In this document: one piece after another, positions 15,283 through 23,527 of the stretch | Numbering within the stretch: the stretch's first letter is position 1 | How the letters are laid out: each line of letters opens with the position of its first letter | DNA from: Burkholderiales bacterium | GTDB lineage: Bacteria; Pseudomonadota; Gammaproteobacteria; Burkholderiales; Burkholderiaceae_C | Direction: 5' to 3' | DNA: 33,304 nt | Assembly (NCBI GenBank): GCA_027484405.1 | Contig: JAIXTA010000081.1 | Coordinates: 1-33,304, forward strand | Notes under the pieces: model-generated | Databases searched by the model: none | Told to the model about the DNA's origin: nothing | Seen by the model: the letters and a program-made list of their open reading frames with translations, nothing else | Translations under genes and position numbers: made by a program

Positions 15283-15857
15283 GGCCACAGCACTGCGACG
15301 TCCAGTGCCAGGTAGCGGCTGTGCGCCGGCGCGCGTGGCCACTGCGCGGCGCTGCATGCGCGCGCCTGCCCGCGTGCCAGACACAGCGCCGCACTGAGCC
15401 AGCCGCCGTGGGTGACGAGCACCTGGCAGCCTGTGGGCGGCTGCCAGCGACGCACCCGGTCGATCACCTGCGCCGCGCTTTCGCCACCCCCCGGCGCATG
15501 GTGCAGGAAGTGCGCGACCCAGCGGTCGATCTCGGTCACGTCGATCTGCTGCCAGGCCAGCCCATCCCAGGTGCCGAAGCTGGCTTCATTGAGCCGGGCG
15601 TCCACATGGTGGACCCAGCCCAGTCGACGCAGTGCGCGGCCCACCGCGTGGCTGCGCTGCAGCGAGCCCGTGACCACCCGCAGCGCCAGGTTCAGGCGGC
15701 GCGCATGCACGTGGATGCGCCGGGCGAGACGGCGCGCCTTGCGTGCGTCAACCGGCAGGTCGGTGATGCCGATGCACCGGCCCTGTGCCGCCGCCACGCG
15801 CGGGTGGCGCCACGCATGCAGCTGCATGAGCGCCGGGGTCTCGTGTGCTTCACGCAT
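15279..15857 (-). CDS. cobC: Histidine phosphatase, probable alpha-ribazole phosphatase
   Basis: Probably removes phosphate from alpha-ribazole-5'-phosphate (or adenosylcobalamin-5'-phosphate) in nucleotide-loop assembly of cobalamin. A 192-residue histidine phosphatase: catalytic His in AWRHPR (about residues 15-20), the CobC-like GRCIGITDLP that follows, Glu in NEASFGTWDG, and the second His in LVTHGGWL. The RHP in place of the usual RHG is common in CobC-type enzymes. It is the last gene of the B12 operon, 9 bp after cobS. The specific name rests on context plus the GRCxGxTDLP motif; general phosphatase activity is more certain. Confidence 0.85.
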   Translation of the reverse strand: MREAHETPALMQLHAWRHPRVAAAQGRCIGITDLPVDARKARRLARRIHVHARRLNLALRVVTGSLQRSHAVGRALRRLGWVHHVDARLNEASFGTWDGLAWQQIDVTEIDRWVAHFLHHAPGGGESAAQVIDRVRRWQPPTGCQVLVTHGGWLSAALCLARGQARACSAAQWPRAPAHSRYLALDVAVLWP

Positions 15858-15866
15858 TGCTCTTGC

Positions 15867-16703
15867 CTATGCAAGCAGCCGCAGACCGACCAGCACGGCC
15901 GTGAGTCCGGCAACTTCGCTGAGCTGCTGAGTGGCGCCGAGGGTATCGCCGGTGTAGCCGCCCAGGCGCTGCCGCAGCCAGCGCCGCATCAATGCGGCAA
16001 CGACCGCGCCACTGCCAAGCAGCGCGGCCGCCGTCACCGCCCATTGCGATGCATGCCGGTCCAGCGTCCACGCCGCACCGATTGCGGCCAGCAGCACGAC
16101 GGTGAGCACCACAAGCCCCCAGCCCAGCTGCCCGACGGGCACCTGCGTGGCCAGCGGCTTGGCCTTGGCATGCTCCATGTCCCCGGCGTAGGGCAGGCTC
16201 ACCATCACCGCGAGCGAGGCCGTGCGCGACACGGCATGCGCCATGACGAGCGCCGCACCGGTGAGCAGCACGCCATGCGCCAGCAGTGCCGCCAGCACCA
16301 GAACGCGCAGGGCGGTCACGGTGCCGAGCGCCAGCGCGCCGTAGGTGCCGATGCGCGAATCCTTCATGATCTCCAGCGCGCGCGCCCGCGAGACGCTGCC
16401 GCCCAGGCCGTCAAAGGTGTCCGCCAGCCCGTCCTCATGAAAGGCCCCGGTCAGCCAGATCATGCCCATGACGGCCACCAGCGCGGCTGCCGCTGGAGGC
16501 AGAAGGGCCTGCGCCCCTGCAAGCACGAGCGCCCCGCAGGCACCGACAAGGGCGCCGACGAGGGGGAAGTAGCGCACGCACTCGTTGAGCCAGGCGGCGT
16601 CCCAGGCGGGCTCCGACGCCGTACCGCCGAGCAAGCGCCCGGGCACAGGGACACGCGTGAGGAACTGCAGCGCGACCCCGCAGAGCCTCAGCTCGTGGCG
16701 CAT
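15867..16703 (-). CDS. cobS: Adenosylcobinamide-GDP ribazoletransferase (cobalamin synthase)
   Basis: Joins adenosylcobinamide-GDP with alpha-ribazole (or its phosphate) to complete the cobalamin nucleotide loop; an integral inner-membrane enzyme. The protein is 278 residues with six or seven hydrophobic segments. Hallmark motifs are FLTRVPVP at the N-terminus, GAFHEDGLADTFDGLGG near residue 85, the conserved KDSRIGTYG about 25 residues later, and GYTGDTLGATQQ close to the C-terminus. The ATG at 16703 follows the cobT stop by 4 nt, which fixes the start and implies translational coupling; the frame is open further to 17018 inside cobT. Confidence 0.96.
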   Translation of the reverse strand: MRHELRLCGVALQFLTRVPVPGRLLGGTASEPAWDAAWLNECVRYFPLVGALVGACGALVLAGAQALLPPAAAALVAVMGMIWLTGAFHEDGLADTFDGLGGSVSRARALEIMKDSRIGTYGALALGTVTALRVLVLAALLAHGVLLTGAALVMAHAVSRTASLAVMVSLPYAGDMEHAKAKPLATQVPVGQLGWGLVVLTVVLLAAIGAAWTLDRHASQWAVTAAALLGSGAVVAALMRRWLRQRLGGYTGDTLGATQQLSEVAGLTAVLVGLRLLA

Positions 16704-16707
16704 GGGT

Positions 16708-17790
16708 TCAGCTCCGCTCGCTGACGCCAGCCGATGCAAAGCTGGCCATCTCATTGAGCAGCGCGCCGGCCGCCTTGAGGATGGGCAGGACCAGGGCAGC
16801 GCCCGAGCCCTCGCCCAGGCGCAGGCCCAGATCGAGCACAGGCTGCACGCCCAGATGGGCCAGCCAGCGCGCATGGCCGCTTTCTGCGGAGCTGTGAGAA
16901 AAGATGCAGCGCGACAGGACTGCGGGTGCCAAGGCAGCCGCCACGGCAACCGCAGCTGTCGTGATGAAGCCGTCCACCACGATGAGCCGGCGCTGCCGTG
17001 CCGCGCGCAGTACGGCACCGGTCATCGTTGCAATCTCCAGGCCGCCCAGCGCAGCCAGTGCGTCGAGCGGCTCGAGGGCCTGCGGATGGCGCGCCAGCAC
17101 GTGCGCAAGCGTCGCCTGCTTGCGTGCCAGCCCGGCATCGTCGAGCCCTGTGCCGCGGCCCACGCACTGCGCCAGCGGCAGAGCGGTCAGCCGATGCATC
17201 AGCAGGCTCGCCGCCGAGGTGTTGCCGATGCCCATCTCGCCGAGCAGGAGCACATTGCCGGGCAGATGATCAACCAGCGCCGCGCCCTGGTGCATGGCCT
17301 GGGCACACTGCGCGGCCTGCATGGCAGGCACGAGGCTGCTGTCGGCCGTGCCGTGCTCGCAACCCGTCACCTTGGCGTTGTACAGGCCGGTCTGCGCCGT
17401 GAAGTCGCGTGCCACGCCGCAGTCCGCCACAGTCAGCGTCAGGCCGTGCAGACGCCCCAGCACCGACACGGCCGCGCCCCCGCGCAGCATGTTGTCGACC
17501 ATCTGCGCGGTGACCTCGCTCGGATAGGCCGACACGCCATGACGCGCCAGCCCGTGGTCGGCGGCAAACACCACCAGCTGCGGCTCGATGAGCCGCGGCG
17601 CATCGGTGTCCAGCACGCAGGCCATCTGCACCGCGAGCGCCTCCAGGCGGCCGAGCGCACCGAGGGGCTTGGTCTTGGCATCGAGCAGGGCCTGCACCTG
17701 CCTCGCACGCGAGTGCTCCGGGAGGGGCGCAATGTCGAACAAGGTGTCTGCGCTGACCGGGTACGGCCCTGGCATCAGGGGATGGTTCAT
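16708..17790 (-). CDS. cobT: Nicotinate-nucleotide--dimethylbenzimidazole phosphoribosyltransferase
   Basis: Makes alpha-ribazole-5'-phosphate from NaMN and a lower-ligand base such as 5,6-dimethylbenzimidazole; cytoplasmic. A 360-residue protein of usual length. Recognisable motifs are TKPLGALGRLE (about 40-50), VVFAADHGLARHGVSAYP, NMLRGGAAVSVL, LLLGEMGIGNTSAA, and LGLRLGEGSGAAL with the catalytic glutamate at about 327. Its start overlaps the end of the ABC ATPase gene by 4 nt (ATGA type), so it is translated from the same transcript. Confidence 0.97.
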   Translation of the reverse strand: MNHPLMPGPYPVSADTLFDIAPLPEHSRARQVQALLDAKTKPLGALGRLEALAVQMACVLDTDAPRLIEPQLVVFAADHGLARHGVSAYPSEVTAQMVDNMLRGGAAVSVLGRLHGLTLTVADCGVARDFTAQTGLYNAKVTGCEHGTADSSLVPAMQAAQCAQAMHQGAALVDHLPGNVLLLGEMGIGNTSAASLLMHRLTALPLAQCVGRGTGLDDAGLARKQATLAHVLARHPQALEPLDALAALGGLEIATMTGAVLRAARQRRLIVVDGFITTAAVAVAAALAPAVLSRCIFSHSSAESGHARWLAHLGVQPVLDLGLRLGEGSGAALVLPILKAAGALLNEMASFASAGVSERS

Positions 17791-18578
17791 GCCTGTGGAT
17801 CCTGAAAAGGGGTGCGAGGTTCATGCACGAGATCGATGCGCGGCACCTCGTGCGCATCATCCACACGGATGCTGCCGCCAAAGACGGCAGACAGTGCCTG
17901 GTGCAGTTCCGGCGAGCGGCTCGACGCATGCGCCTGCACGCGGCCGGCATCGAGCAGCAGCAGCCGGTCGGCATGCAGTGCCAAAGACAGGTCGTGCAGC
18001 ACGCTCACCACCACACAGTGCTCGGCCAGCTCGCGCAACAGGCCGATCAAGCCCACCTGATGCGGTGGATCGAGATGCGTCGTCGGCTCATCCAGCAGCA
18101 GCACGGGGGCCTGAGTGGCCAGGGCGCGCGCCAGCAGTACGCGCTGCCGCTCGCCGCCGGAGAGCTGCGGCAGGCGTCGGTCCTGCCAGGCGCTGCAGGC
18201 CATCTGCCGCATGGCAAGCTCCACGGCGGCCTCGTCCTCGGCTCGCATGGCACCAAAGAGCCCGATATGGGGCAACCGGCCGAGCGCCACGGTCTCGCGC
18301 ACGGTCAGGTCCGCGTCCGCCGGACTGAGTTGCGACAGCCATGCAATCTTCTGCGCACGCTGCGGGGCGCTCAGCGTGCTCAAAGGCACGCTGTCGATCT
18401 CGATCGACCCTGTGGCTGCGGGCAGCAGACCCGCCAGCGCACGCAGCAGCGTGGACTTGCCGGCGCCGTTGGGGCCGACCACGGCCGTCCATCCCACGCC
18501 GAACTGTGCATCCACGTCGCGCAGCACGGCAGAATCGCCGAGCCGCACGTTGAGCTGATTTGCGCGGATCGTGCTCAT
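17787..18578 (-). CDS. btuD: Cobalamin/corrinoid ABC transporter ATP-binding protein
   Basis: A 263-residue ABC ATPase that powers inner-membrane corrinoid import. Walker A is GPNGAGKST (35-43), the signature is LSGGERQR (139-146), Walker B with its catalytic glutamate is LLLDEPTTHLD (160-170), and the H-switch is in SVLHDLSLALH. The sequence type is the FecE/BtuD iron-siderophore and B12 class. The substrate is assigned from context: it sits between btuC-, btuF- and btuB-like genes and cobT, under a cobalamin riboswitch. It overlaps the permease gene and cobT by 4 nt each. Confidence 0.94.
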   Translation of the reverse strand: MSTIRANQLNVRLGDSAVLRDVDAQFGVGWTAVVGPNGAGKSTLLRALAGLLPAATGSIEIDSVPLSTLSAPQRAQKIAWLSQLSPADADLTVRETVALGRLPHIGLFGAMRAEDEAAVELAMRQMACSAWQDRRLPQLSGGERQRVLLARALATQAPVLLLDEPTTHLDPPHQVGLIGLLRELAEHCVVVSVLHDLSLALHADRLLLLDAGRVQAHASSRSPELHQALSAVFGGSIRVDDAHEVPRIDLVHEPRTPFQDPQA

Positions 18579-19630
18579 GCGATGCGCCTGCGATGCATCA
18601 GCACCAGAAGGTAGATGCCGCCCAACAGGGCCGTCACCACACCCACAGGCAGCTCGCGCGGGGCAATCAAGCCGCGCGCAAGCACGTCTGCAGCAAGGAG
18701 CAGGACGCCTCCGGTGAGCGCGCTAGCCAGCAGCAGGAAGCCGCTTGCCGAGGGTGCATACCGGCGCACCAGATGCGGTGCGACCAAGCCAACGAACGCG
18801 ACCAGCCCGGCCTGCGCCACGGCCACGCCCGTACACAGGGCCAGCACAGAGACCAGCGCCATGCGCACGCGTGTGATCGGCAGGCCCAGGCTGCTTGCTG
18901 CATCTTCGCCAAGGCTCAGTGCATCAAGCAGACGCGACAGACGCAGCGCCGGGGGGAGACAGAGTGCGAGCGCGAGGCTCATCAGACCCACGCTGGTCCA
19001 GCCCAGATAGGCCGTGGTACCCAGCAGAAAGGCCTGCCGGCCGCGCAGGACCTCCGGTACCCAGGCACCCAGCAGGTCGCCCAGCGCGCTGAGCACCATG
19101 CCCACCACCACACCCGCCAGCAGGAGTCGCAGGCTGTGCTGCGCACCCTGGGCCAGCACGAGCGCGAGCAGCACGCCGCCCAGCGCGCCGACGAAGGCCG
19201 CGCCCGACAGCCCCAGACCGAACAACCATGGCGCCGCGAGCCAGCCCGCACCCCCGCCCGACGCAAGGGCCAGCAGCGCCACCACCGCCAGCGAAGCGCC
19301 GGATGCCGAACCCAGCAGGAACGGATCGGCCAGCGGGTTTCTGAACAGCGCCTGCGCCAGCGCACCTGCCAACCCCAGCAACGCGCCCACGAGCAGTGCG
19401 CCGAGTGTGCGCGGCGCCCGGATCTCGCCCACGATCAGCCCGGCCTGCGGGCCGAGCAGATCGATGACCAGACGCCCGATGGAAAAGCCTTCGCTGCCCA
19501 CCGCCAGGCCCGCGGCGCAAAGCACCACGGCCACCGCGAGCAGTGCCAGCAGCAGGCGCTGCTGCTGCCGACGCGCGAACCCGCGCGGACTGAGCAGGGC
19601 GTCGGGCACGAAGCGCAGCATGGCGCTCAC
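18575..19630 (-). CDS. btuC: Cobalamin/corrinoid ABC transporter permease (FecCD family)
   Basis: A 351-residue polytopic inner-membrane protein with about ten hydrophobic segments. FecCD/BtuC family motifs are clear: LRxPR-type EIRAPRTLGALLVGA, GLAGALAQALFRNPLADPFLLG (written in parts: RNPLADP then LLGSASGAS), and the coupling region GLVAFVGLVAPHLVRR. The C-terminus ends ELPVGVVTALLGGIYLLVL, the usual last helix. It overlaps btuF by 4 nt at the start and the ATPase gene by 4 nt at the end. ATGs at 19630 and 19621 are both possible starts; the first gives the btuF overlap. Confidence 0.94.
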   Translation of the reverse strand: MSAMLRFVPDALLSPRGFARRQQQRLLLALLAVAVVLCAAGLAVGSEGFSIGRLVIDLLGPQAGLIVGEIRAPRTLGALLVGALLGLAGALAQALFRNPLADPFLLGSASGASLAVVALLALASGGGAGWLAAPWLFGLGLSGAAFVGALGGVLLALVLAQGAQHSLRLLLAGVVVGMVLSALGDLLGAWVPEVLRGRQAFLLGTTAYLGWTSVGLMSLALALCLPPALRLSRLLDALSLGEDAASSLGLPITRVRMALVSVLALCTGVAVAQAGLVAFVGLVAPHLVRRYAPSASGFLLLASALTGGVLLLAADVLARGLIAPRELPVGVVTALLGGIYLLVLMHRRRIA

Positions 19631-20541
19631 CGCACGGCCGGCACCTGGGCCAGGCAGTCGGCAATCTTGCCGGCCGCCTCGCCCATGCGCGGACCGGGTC
19701 GCACGAGCACTTCAAAGTCGGCAGCGGAAAAAGCGCAGACCTGGTTGCGCTGCAACGCCCTCAGGCCGGACCAGCCCGGGCGCGCACGCATGTCGCGCAG
19801 GCGCGTGGCGGACAGCATGATCAGATCGGGCTGCGCACGGATCACGAACTCCGGATTGAGCTGAGGGAACGCGCCCAGGGATGCATCTGCAATGTTGTTC
19901 AGGCCCAGGCGCTTGAGCGTGGCCCCGATGAACGAGGGTTCGCCCGCCGCCCAGAGTCCTTCATCGACCTCGAAGTACACCCGCTTGCCGGCAAGGGCCG
20001 GGGGCACGCGCTCCCGTGCGCGCGCGAACTCGGTCTCGATGCGCGCCCAGAGCGCGTCTGCCCGCGCCTGGGTATCCAGCACCTGGCCGAGCAGACGCAG
20101 GCTGGATTGCACATCGGCATGGGTGTCGGATTCCAGCGCGATCACAGGCACGCCCAGTGCTTCGAGCCGCGCGGCCACCCGCGCCGTGCGCGATGCCAGC
20201 ACCACATCGGGCCGCAGTGCGACGATGCGCTCGACCTGCGCATCATCAATGCCGCCGAGCTTGGGCAGCGCGACAACCTGGGCCGGCCAGTTCGAGAACT
20301 GATCCGTGCCCACCAGCCGATCGCAGGCACCCAGCGCACAGACCGACTCCGTCAGTGAGGGCAGCAGGCTCACGATGCGTTGCGGCGCGGCGCCCAGGCG
20401 GACGCTGCGGCCGCGATCGTCCTTGACGACGATCTGCGCCTGCACTGCGCCGGCCAGGACCAGACCACTCACCGCACCAGCGGCCAGGCAGCGCGTCAGC
20501 ACTCGCAAGCCGTGCGCCAGGGATCGAAGTGCAGGCTTCAT
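19627..20541 (-). CDS. btuF: Periplasmic cobalamin-binding protein of an ABC transporter
   Basis: A 304-residue secreted substrate-binding protein of the helical-backbone metal/B12 class. The signal peptide covers about 1-35 and ends AVQAQ. Family motifs are RIVSLLPSLTESVCALGA, DQFSNWPAQV, KLGGIDDAQVERIVALRPD, then YFEVDEGLWAAGEPSF and NPEFVIRAQPDLIMLS. Its role is to capture cobalamin or cobinamide delivered by BtuB and hand it to BtuCD. The start at 20541 overlaps the cobU stop (ATGA), supporting coupling. Confidence 0.93.
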   Translation of the reverse strand: MKPALRSLAHGLRVLTRCLAAGAVSGLVLAGAVQAQIVVKDDRGRSVRLGAAPQRIVSLLPSLTESVCALGACDRLVGTDQFSNWPAQVVALPKLGGIDDAQVERIVALRPDVVLASRTARVAARLEALGVPVIALESDTHADVQSSLRLLGQVLDTQARADALWARIETEFARARERVPPALAGKRVYFEVDEGLWAAGEPSFIGATLKRLGLNNIADASLGAFPQLNPEFVIRAQPDLIMLSATRLRDMRARPGWSGLRALQRNQVCAFSAADFEVLVRPGPRMGEAAGKIADCLAQVPAVR

Positions 20542-21131
20542 GCAAAGACCTCCTCGGGCTCAATCGGCAGCGCCAGCACGCGGCCGGCCACCACCAGCTC
20601 CACACGTGCCACCTGCCGCGCGAGCTGCTGGTGCATGCGACCCTGGGTATCCACGAACTCGCGCGTCAGCGCACCGAGCGGGGTGACGCCCATGCCGACC
20701 TCGTTCGACACCAGCACCACCGGACCGGTCGCCACCTGCAGCGACGAGCACAGCCGCTCGATCTCGGCTGCGCACTGCGCTGCAGTCCATGCGGTGTCGC
20801 CCGCAGCCTCTGGCGGTGCCATCAGCTGCGCCAGCCACAGTGTGAGGCAGTCCACCACCACCAGCGTATCGGGGTGGCTGCATCGCCGCAGTTCATCCGG
20901 CAGGTCGCGGCCGACCTCGACGCAGGCCAGCTGCGGAAGGCGCTGCGCGCGGTCGGCCTGGTGACGCGCGATGCGCTGCGCCATGCCGGCATCGCCTGCC
21001 ACAGCCGTGGCCAGCAACACGGCGCGGCGCTGCGGCCGCGAAAGCCACTCGGCAACCAGCTGCTCGGCGCGCCGCGACTTGCCGCTGCGCGCGCCGCCAA
21101 GCACCAGAATCCGGGGTGCCGCAGTCGTCAC
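20538..21131 (-). CDS. cobU: Adenosylcobinamide kinase / adenosylcobinamide-phosphate guanylyltransferase
   Basis: A bifunctional enzyme that phosphorylates adenosylcobinamide and then transfers GMP, giving the CobS substrate. It is 197 residues from the GTG start. The P-loop is GGARSGKSRRAE (12-23); the guanylylated histidine is probably His57 in RIARHQADR; and VVDCLTLWL, then LVSNEVGMGVTPLGALTREF are family hallmarks. There is no ATG nearby: the GTG at 21131 shares its G with the TAG stop of btuB (TAGTG), which decides the start and implies tight coupling. The frame is open upstream inside btuB to 21545 but those residues are not CobU-like. Confidence 0.95.
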   Translation of the reverse strand: MTTAAPRILVLGGARSGKSRRAEQLVAEWLSRPQRRAVLLATAVAGDAGMAQRIARHQADRAQRLPQLACVEVGRDLPDELRRCSHPDTLVVVDCLTLWLAQLMAPPEAAGDTAWTAAQCAAEIERLCSSLQVATGPVVLVSNEVGMGVTPLGALTREFVDTQGRMHQQLARQVARVELVVAGRVLALPIEPEEVFA

Positions 21132-23092
21132 TACAGGTTGCCTTGCAGCTTGATGCCCAGCCAGAACTGGCGACCCAGGCCCTGATAGTCGCGTGCGGGC
21201 TCGATCCGTTCGTCGGTGGCGTTGAGCAGCCGGGCCTGCAGGCTCACGCCGCGGGAGACCCGCCACTGGGCCTGCAAGTCGAGCGTGGTTTCGGCCGCCA
21301 AGCGCTTGCCGCCGTCGGGCCGCGCGCCCACTTGCAGCACGCTGGCGCCCCAGCGCCAGTCCCCCGCGCTGTACAGGGCGCTGGCGCTGCCCTGGTGGGC
21401 TGCGCGGCGCGCAAGACGGGCTTGGGTGCGTTCGTCGCGCGCTTCCAGTGCGTCGAGGGTGCTGCGCAGCTCCCAGGGGCCGGCCGAATGGGTGACGCTG
21501 AGCGTGGCACCCTCGAGACGAGCCCGGTTGATGTTGCGTGCGCAACCGAAGTCGTAGGCCGGGTCGGCCGGGCAGCGGGTACGGTCGGACTCATAGCCGA
21601 TCAGGTCGTGCACCCGGTTGCGGTACAGGGTGAGACCCGCCTCGGTGTGGCCGGTGCGCCAGGCGAGACCCGCTTCGAGGCTGCGGCCGGTCTCGGCCTT
21701 CAGGCCAGCCACGCCATAACCGGGGAAGTACAGATCGTTGAAGCTCGGTGCACGGAAAGTGCTGCCACCGAGCAGCTTGATGCGCAGCGCCGGTGTCAGG
21801 GCCCAGGCCCCGCCCAGGCGCGCGGTCGTCGCATCCGCATAGTCGCTCGGGGCATCCCGACGCAGATCGGCCTGCCAGGACAGCGCGCCCGAAGCACCGG
21901 TCAATTCAAGCGTTGCAGCCGTGTTGGTGCGGCTCACGTTGCGTACGAAGCTGCTGCTTGCGGCCTGCTCGTCCGTGTGTTCGAGCGCGCCGACCAGCTG
22001 ACCCGCCGGGCCAAGCTTCAGCGCGAGCTGGGCGCTGAGCTGATCACGCGTGGTCTTGAACCGGTTCACGACAGCAGCGCCGGAACGCACGTCATCCACG
22101 CTGCGCGACACACGGGTCTGCGCCTTGAGCGTGCCCGGCAGATCACCGCGCCAGTCCAGTGCGGCCAGCCGGGTCTTGCCCTCGCTGCGGAAGTCCGGGG
22201 TGTTGTCCTGATCGAAGTTGGGCGGCAGAAACTGGCTGGCGTCGTAATGGTTGCTCAGCCGGCTCTGCATCAGCAGCACGCCCAGACGCTGGGTGTTGTC
22301 CGGGCTCAATCCGCCCTGCACCTGAACACTGTCGCGCGAGAAGCCGTCTCGATCCGGGTTGTAGTTGCCAAAGCGGTCGTTGGGGCGCAGGGCAGACACA
22401 CCGTCGCTGCGCTCATGGCCCAGTTGCACGGCGTAGTCGAGCACGCCTTGCGCACCAGAAAGTCCTGCAGCAGCCTGGGCCGAGCCAAACCGGCCCGCTG
22501 CCAACGAGGCCGTCCAGCGTGGTGCACCTGCGCCGCGCCGCGTGAAGATCTGGATCACGCCCGCCAGCGCGGCGGCACCGTACAGGCTGGAGCCCGGTCC
22601 GCGCAGGACTTCGATGCGCTCGATGCTGTTCAGATCCAGGTGCTCGAACGTGGGCTGCCCGAGCGTGGCCGAGCCGACCCGCACGCCGTCGATCAGCACC
22701 ACGGTCTGGCCGCTTGCAGCGCCACGGATGAACAGTGCGGTGGGCTGCCCGGCATCGCCATTGCGCGAGAGCTGCAGGCCGGCTTCGCGGCGCAGCAGGT
22801 CGGCCACCGAGTCTGCGGTGCTGGATTCGATGGTTTCGCGGTCGATCACCACCACGTCGGCCGCCAGGCGCTGCACGGACGTGGGTTGCAGGGTGCCGGT
22901 GATGACCACGGGCGCCTGCGTGCTGACGCTGCCAGCTGGCGCGGCGGTCTGCGCCAGCACGGCCGAGCTGACGGTCGCCAGCAGCGCGGCGCACAGGAGG
23001 GAGGGAACGAAGGGACGTGACGAACTTGCCGGCGCGCGCGTGGGCGACGCCGGTGCGGCGGCTGTATCCAGCCGGACATCGGAGCGGAACAT
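21131..23092 (-). CDS. btuB: TonB-dependent outer-membrane cobalamin receptor
   Basis: A 653-residue outer-membrane receptor for B12 and cobinamide. A long N-terminal region with a signal sequence ends near AVLAQ (about residue 48). A TonB-box-like PVVITGT follows, then the plug domain (SVADLLRREAGLQLSRNG, FIRGAASGQTVVLIDGVRVG, IERIEVLRGPGSSLYG) and a 22-strand barrel. Conserved receptor motifs include FRAPSFNDLYFPGYG and the C-terminal strand ending FWLGIKLQGNL. It is the first gene of the B12 operon and is preceded by a cobalamin riboswitch. The start at 23092 is the first ATG that leaves the riboswitch outside the gene; the frame is open to 23380. Confidence 0.95.
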   Translation of the reverse strand: MFRSDVRLDTAAAPASPTRAPASSSRPFVPSLLCAALLATVSSAVLAQTAAPAGSVSTQAPVVITGTLQPTSVQRLAADVVVIDRETIESSTADSVADLLRREAGLQLSRNGDAGQPTALFIRGAASGQTVVLIDGVRVGSATLGQPTFEHLDLNSIERIEVLRGPGSSLYGAAALAGVIQIFTRRGAGAPRWTASLAAGRFGSAQAAAGLSGAQGVLDYAVQLGHERSDGVSALRPNDRFGNYNPDRDGFSRDSVQVQGGLSPDNTQRLGVLLMQSRLSNHYDASQFLPPNFDQDNTPDFRSEGKTRLAALDWRGDLPGTLKAQTRVSRSVDDVRSGAAVVNRFKTTRDQLSAQLALKLGPAGQLVGALEHTDEQAASSSFVRNVSRTNTAATLELTGASGALSWQADLRRDAPSDYADATTARLGGAWALTPALRIKLLGGSTFRAPSFNDLYFPGYGVAGLKAETGRSLEAGLAWRTGHTEAGLTLYRNRVHDLIGYESDRTRCPADPAYDFGCARNINRARLEGATLSVTHSAGPWELRSTLDALEARDERTQARLARRAAHQGSASALYSAGDWRWGASVLQVGARPDGGKRLAAETTLDLQAQWRVSRGVSLQARLLNATDERIEPARDYQGLGRQFWLGIKLQGNL

Positions 23093-23171
23093 GAGAGCTT
23101 TCGTTGGCGTGTGCGTGCCGGCTTCCCCGCCAGCGTGCACCTTGTGGCGAGTGCCTTGCAGCACACGCCCC

Positions 23172-23358
23172 CTGTTGGCCGGTATCCGGGCTGGCGGAGG
23201 CGACCCGTGTGTCCTTCCCAGACGCAGGCGTCCAGTGGATCTTCGACACGAGCGGAAGACCGAGGTCTTCGTCCGCTTACCGTTGCGGGGGCAGCTCAGG
23301 TTGGGCACGACGCGAGGCCGCGTCCTGCCGTCTGATTCCCGTTTAACTGCACCGCCCC
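23172..23358 (-). promoter_or_regulatory. Cobalamin riboswitch controlling the btuB operon
   Basis: Read on the minus strand the leader has the class I cobalamin aptamer landmarks in order: GGTGCAGTTAAACGGGAA at the 5' end, GAGCTGCCCCCGCAACGGTA (compare GAGCTGACGCGCAGCGGTAA in E. coli btuB), CACTGG, a GGGAAGG strand, and a B12 box, GCCAGCCCGGATACCGGCC (23177-23195). About 80 nt separate the box from the btuB ATG. There, GGCGTGTG and CACACGCC can pair over a long range and could be the expression platform. B12 binding is expected to switch off the whole operon. Confidence 0.93.
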
Positions 23359-23388
23359 TGAAGAGCGGCACGAGCACCAACGGTCCGG

Positions 23389-23394
23389 ATGATA
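23389..23394 (-). promoter_or_regulatory. Candidate -10 box of the B12 operon
   Basis: TATCAT on the minus strand, which would start transcription near 23382, just before the riboswitch. The -35 region (TGGCCT at 17 bp) is a poor match. Confidence 0.45.
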
Positions 23395-23513
23395 GCCACG
23401 ACCTGACGCGCAGGCCATCCCCGGGGCTGGGCGCGCTTGATCCATGTCAGGGCATGGCGCCCGCTGCGCGGCATCCGAGACAACCCTTGATGATGCCGGC
23501 CGCGCAGCCTCGC

Positions 23514-23519
23514 TACGAT
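23514..23519 (+). promoter_or_regulatory. Candidate -10 box, leaderless type, for the hybrid kinase gene
   Basis: TACGAT lies 8 nt before the ATG at 23528, and there is no Shine-Dalgarno sequence. Confidence 0.35.
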
Positions 23520-23527
23520 CCGCGCCC

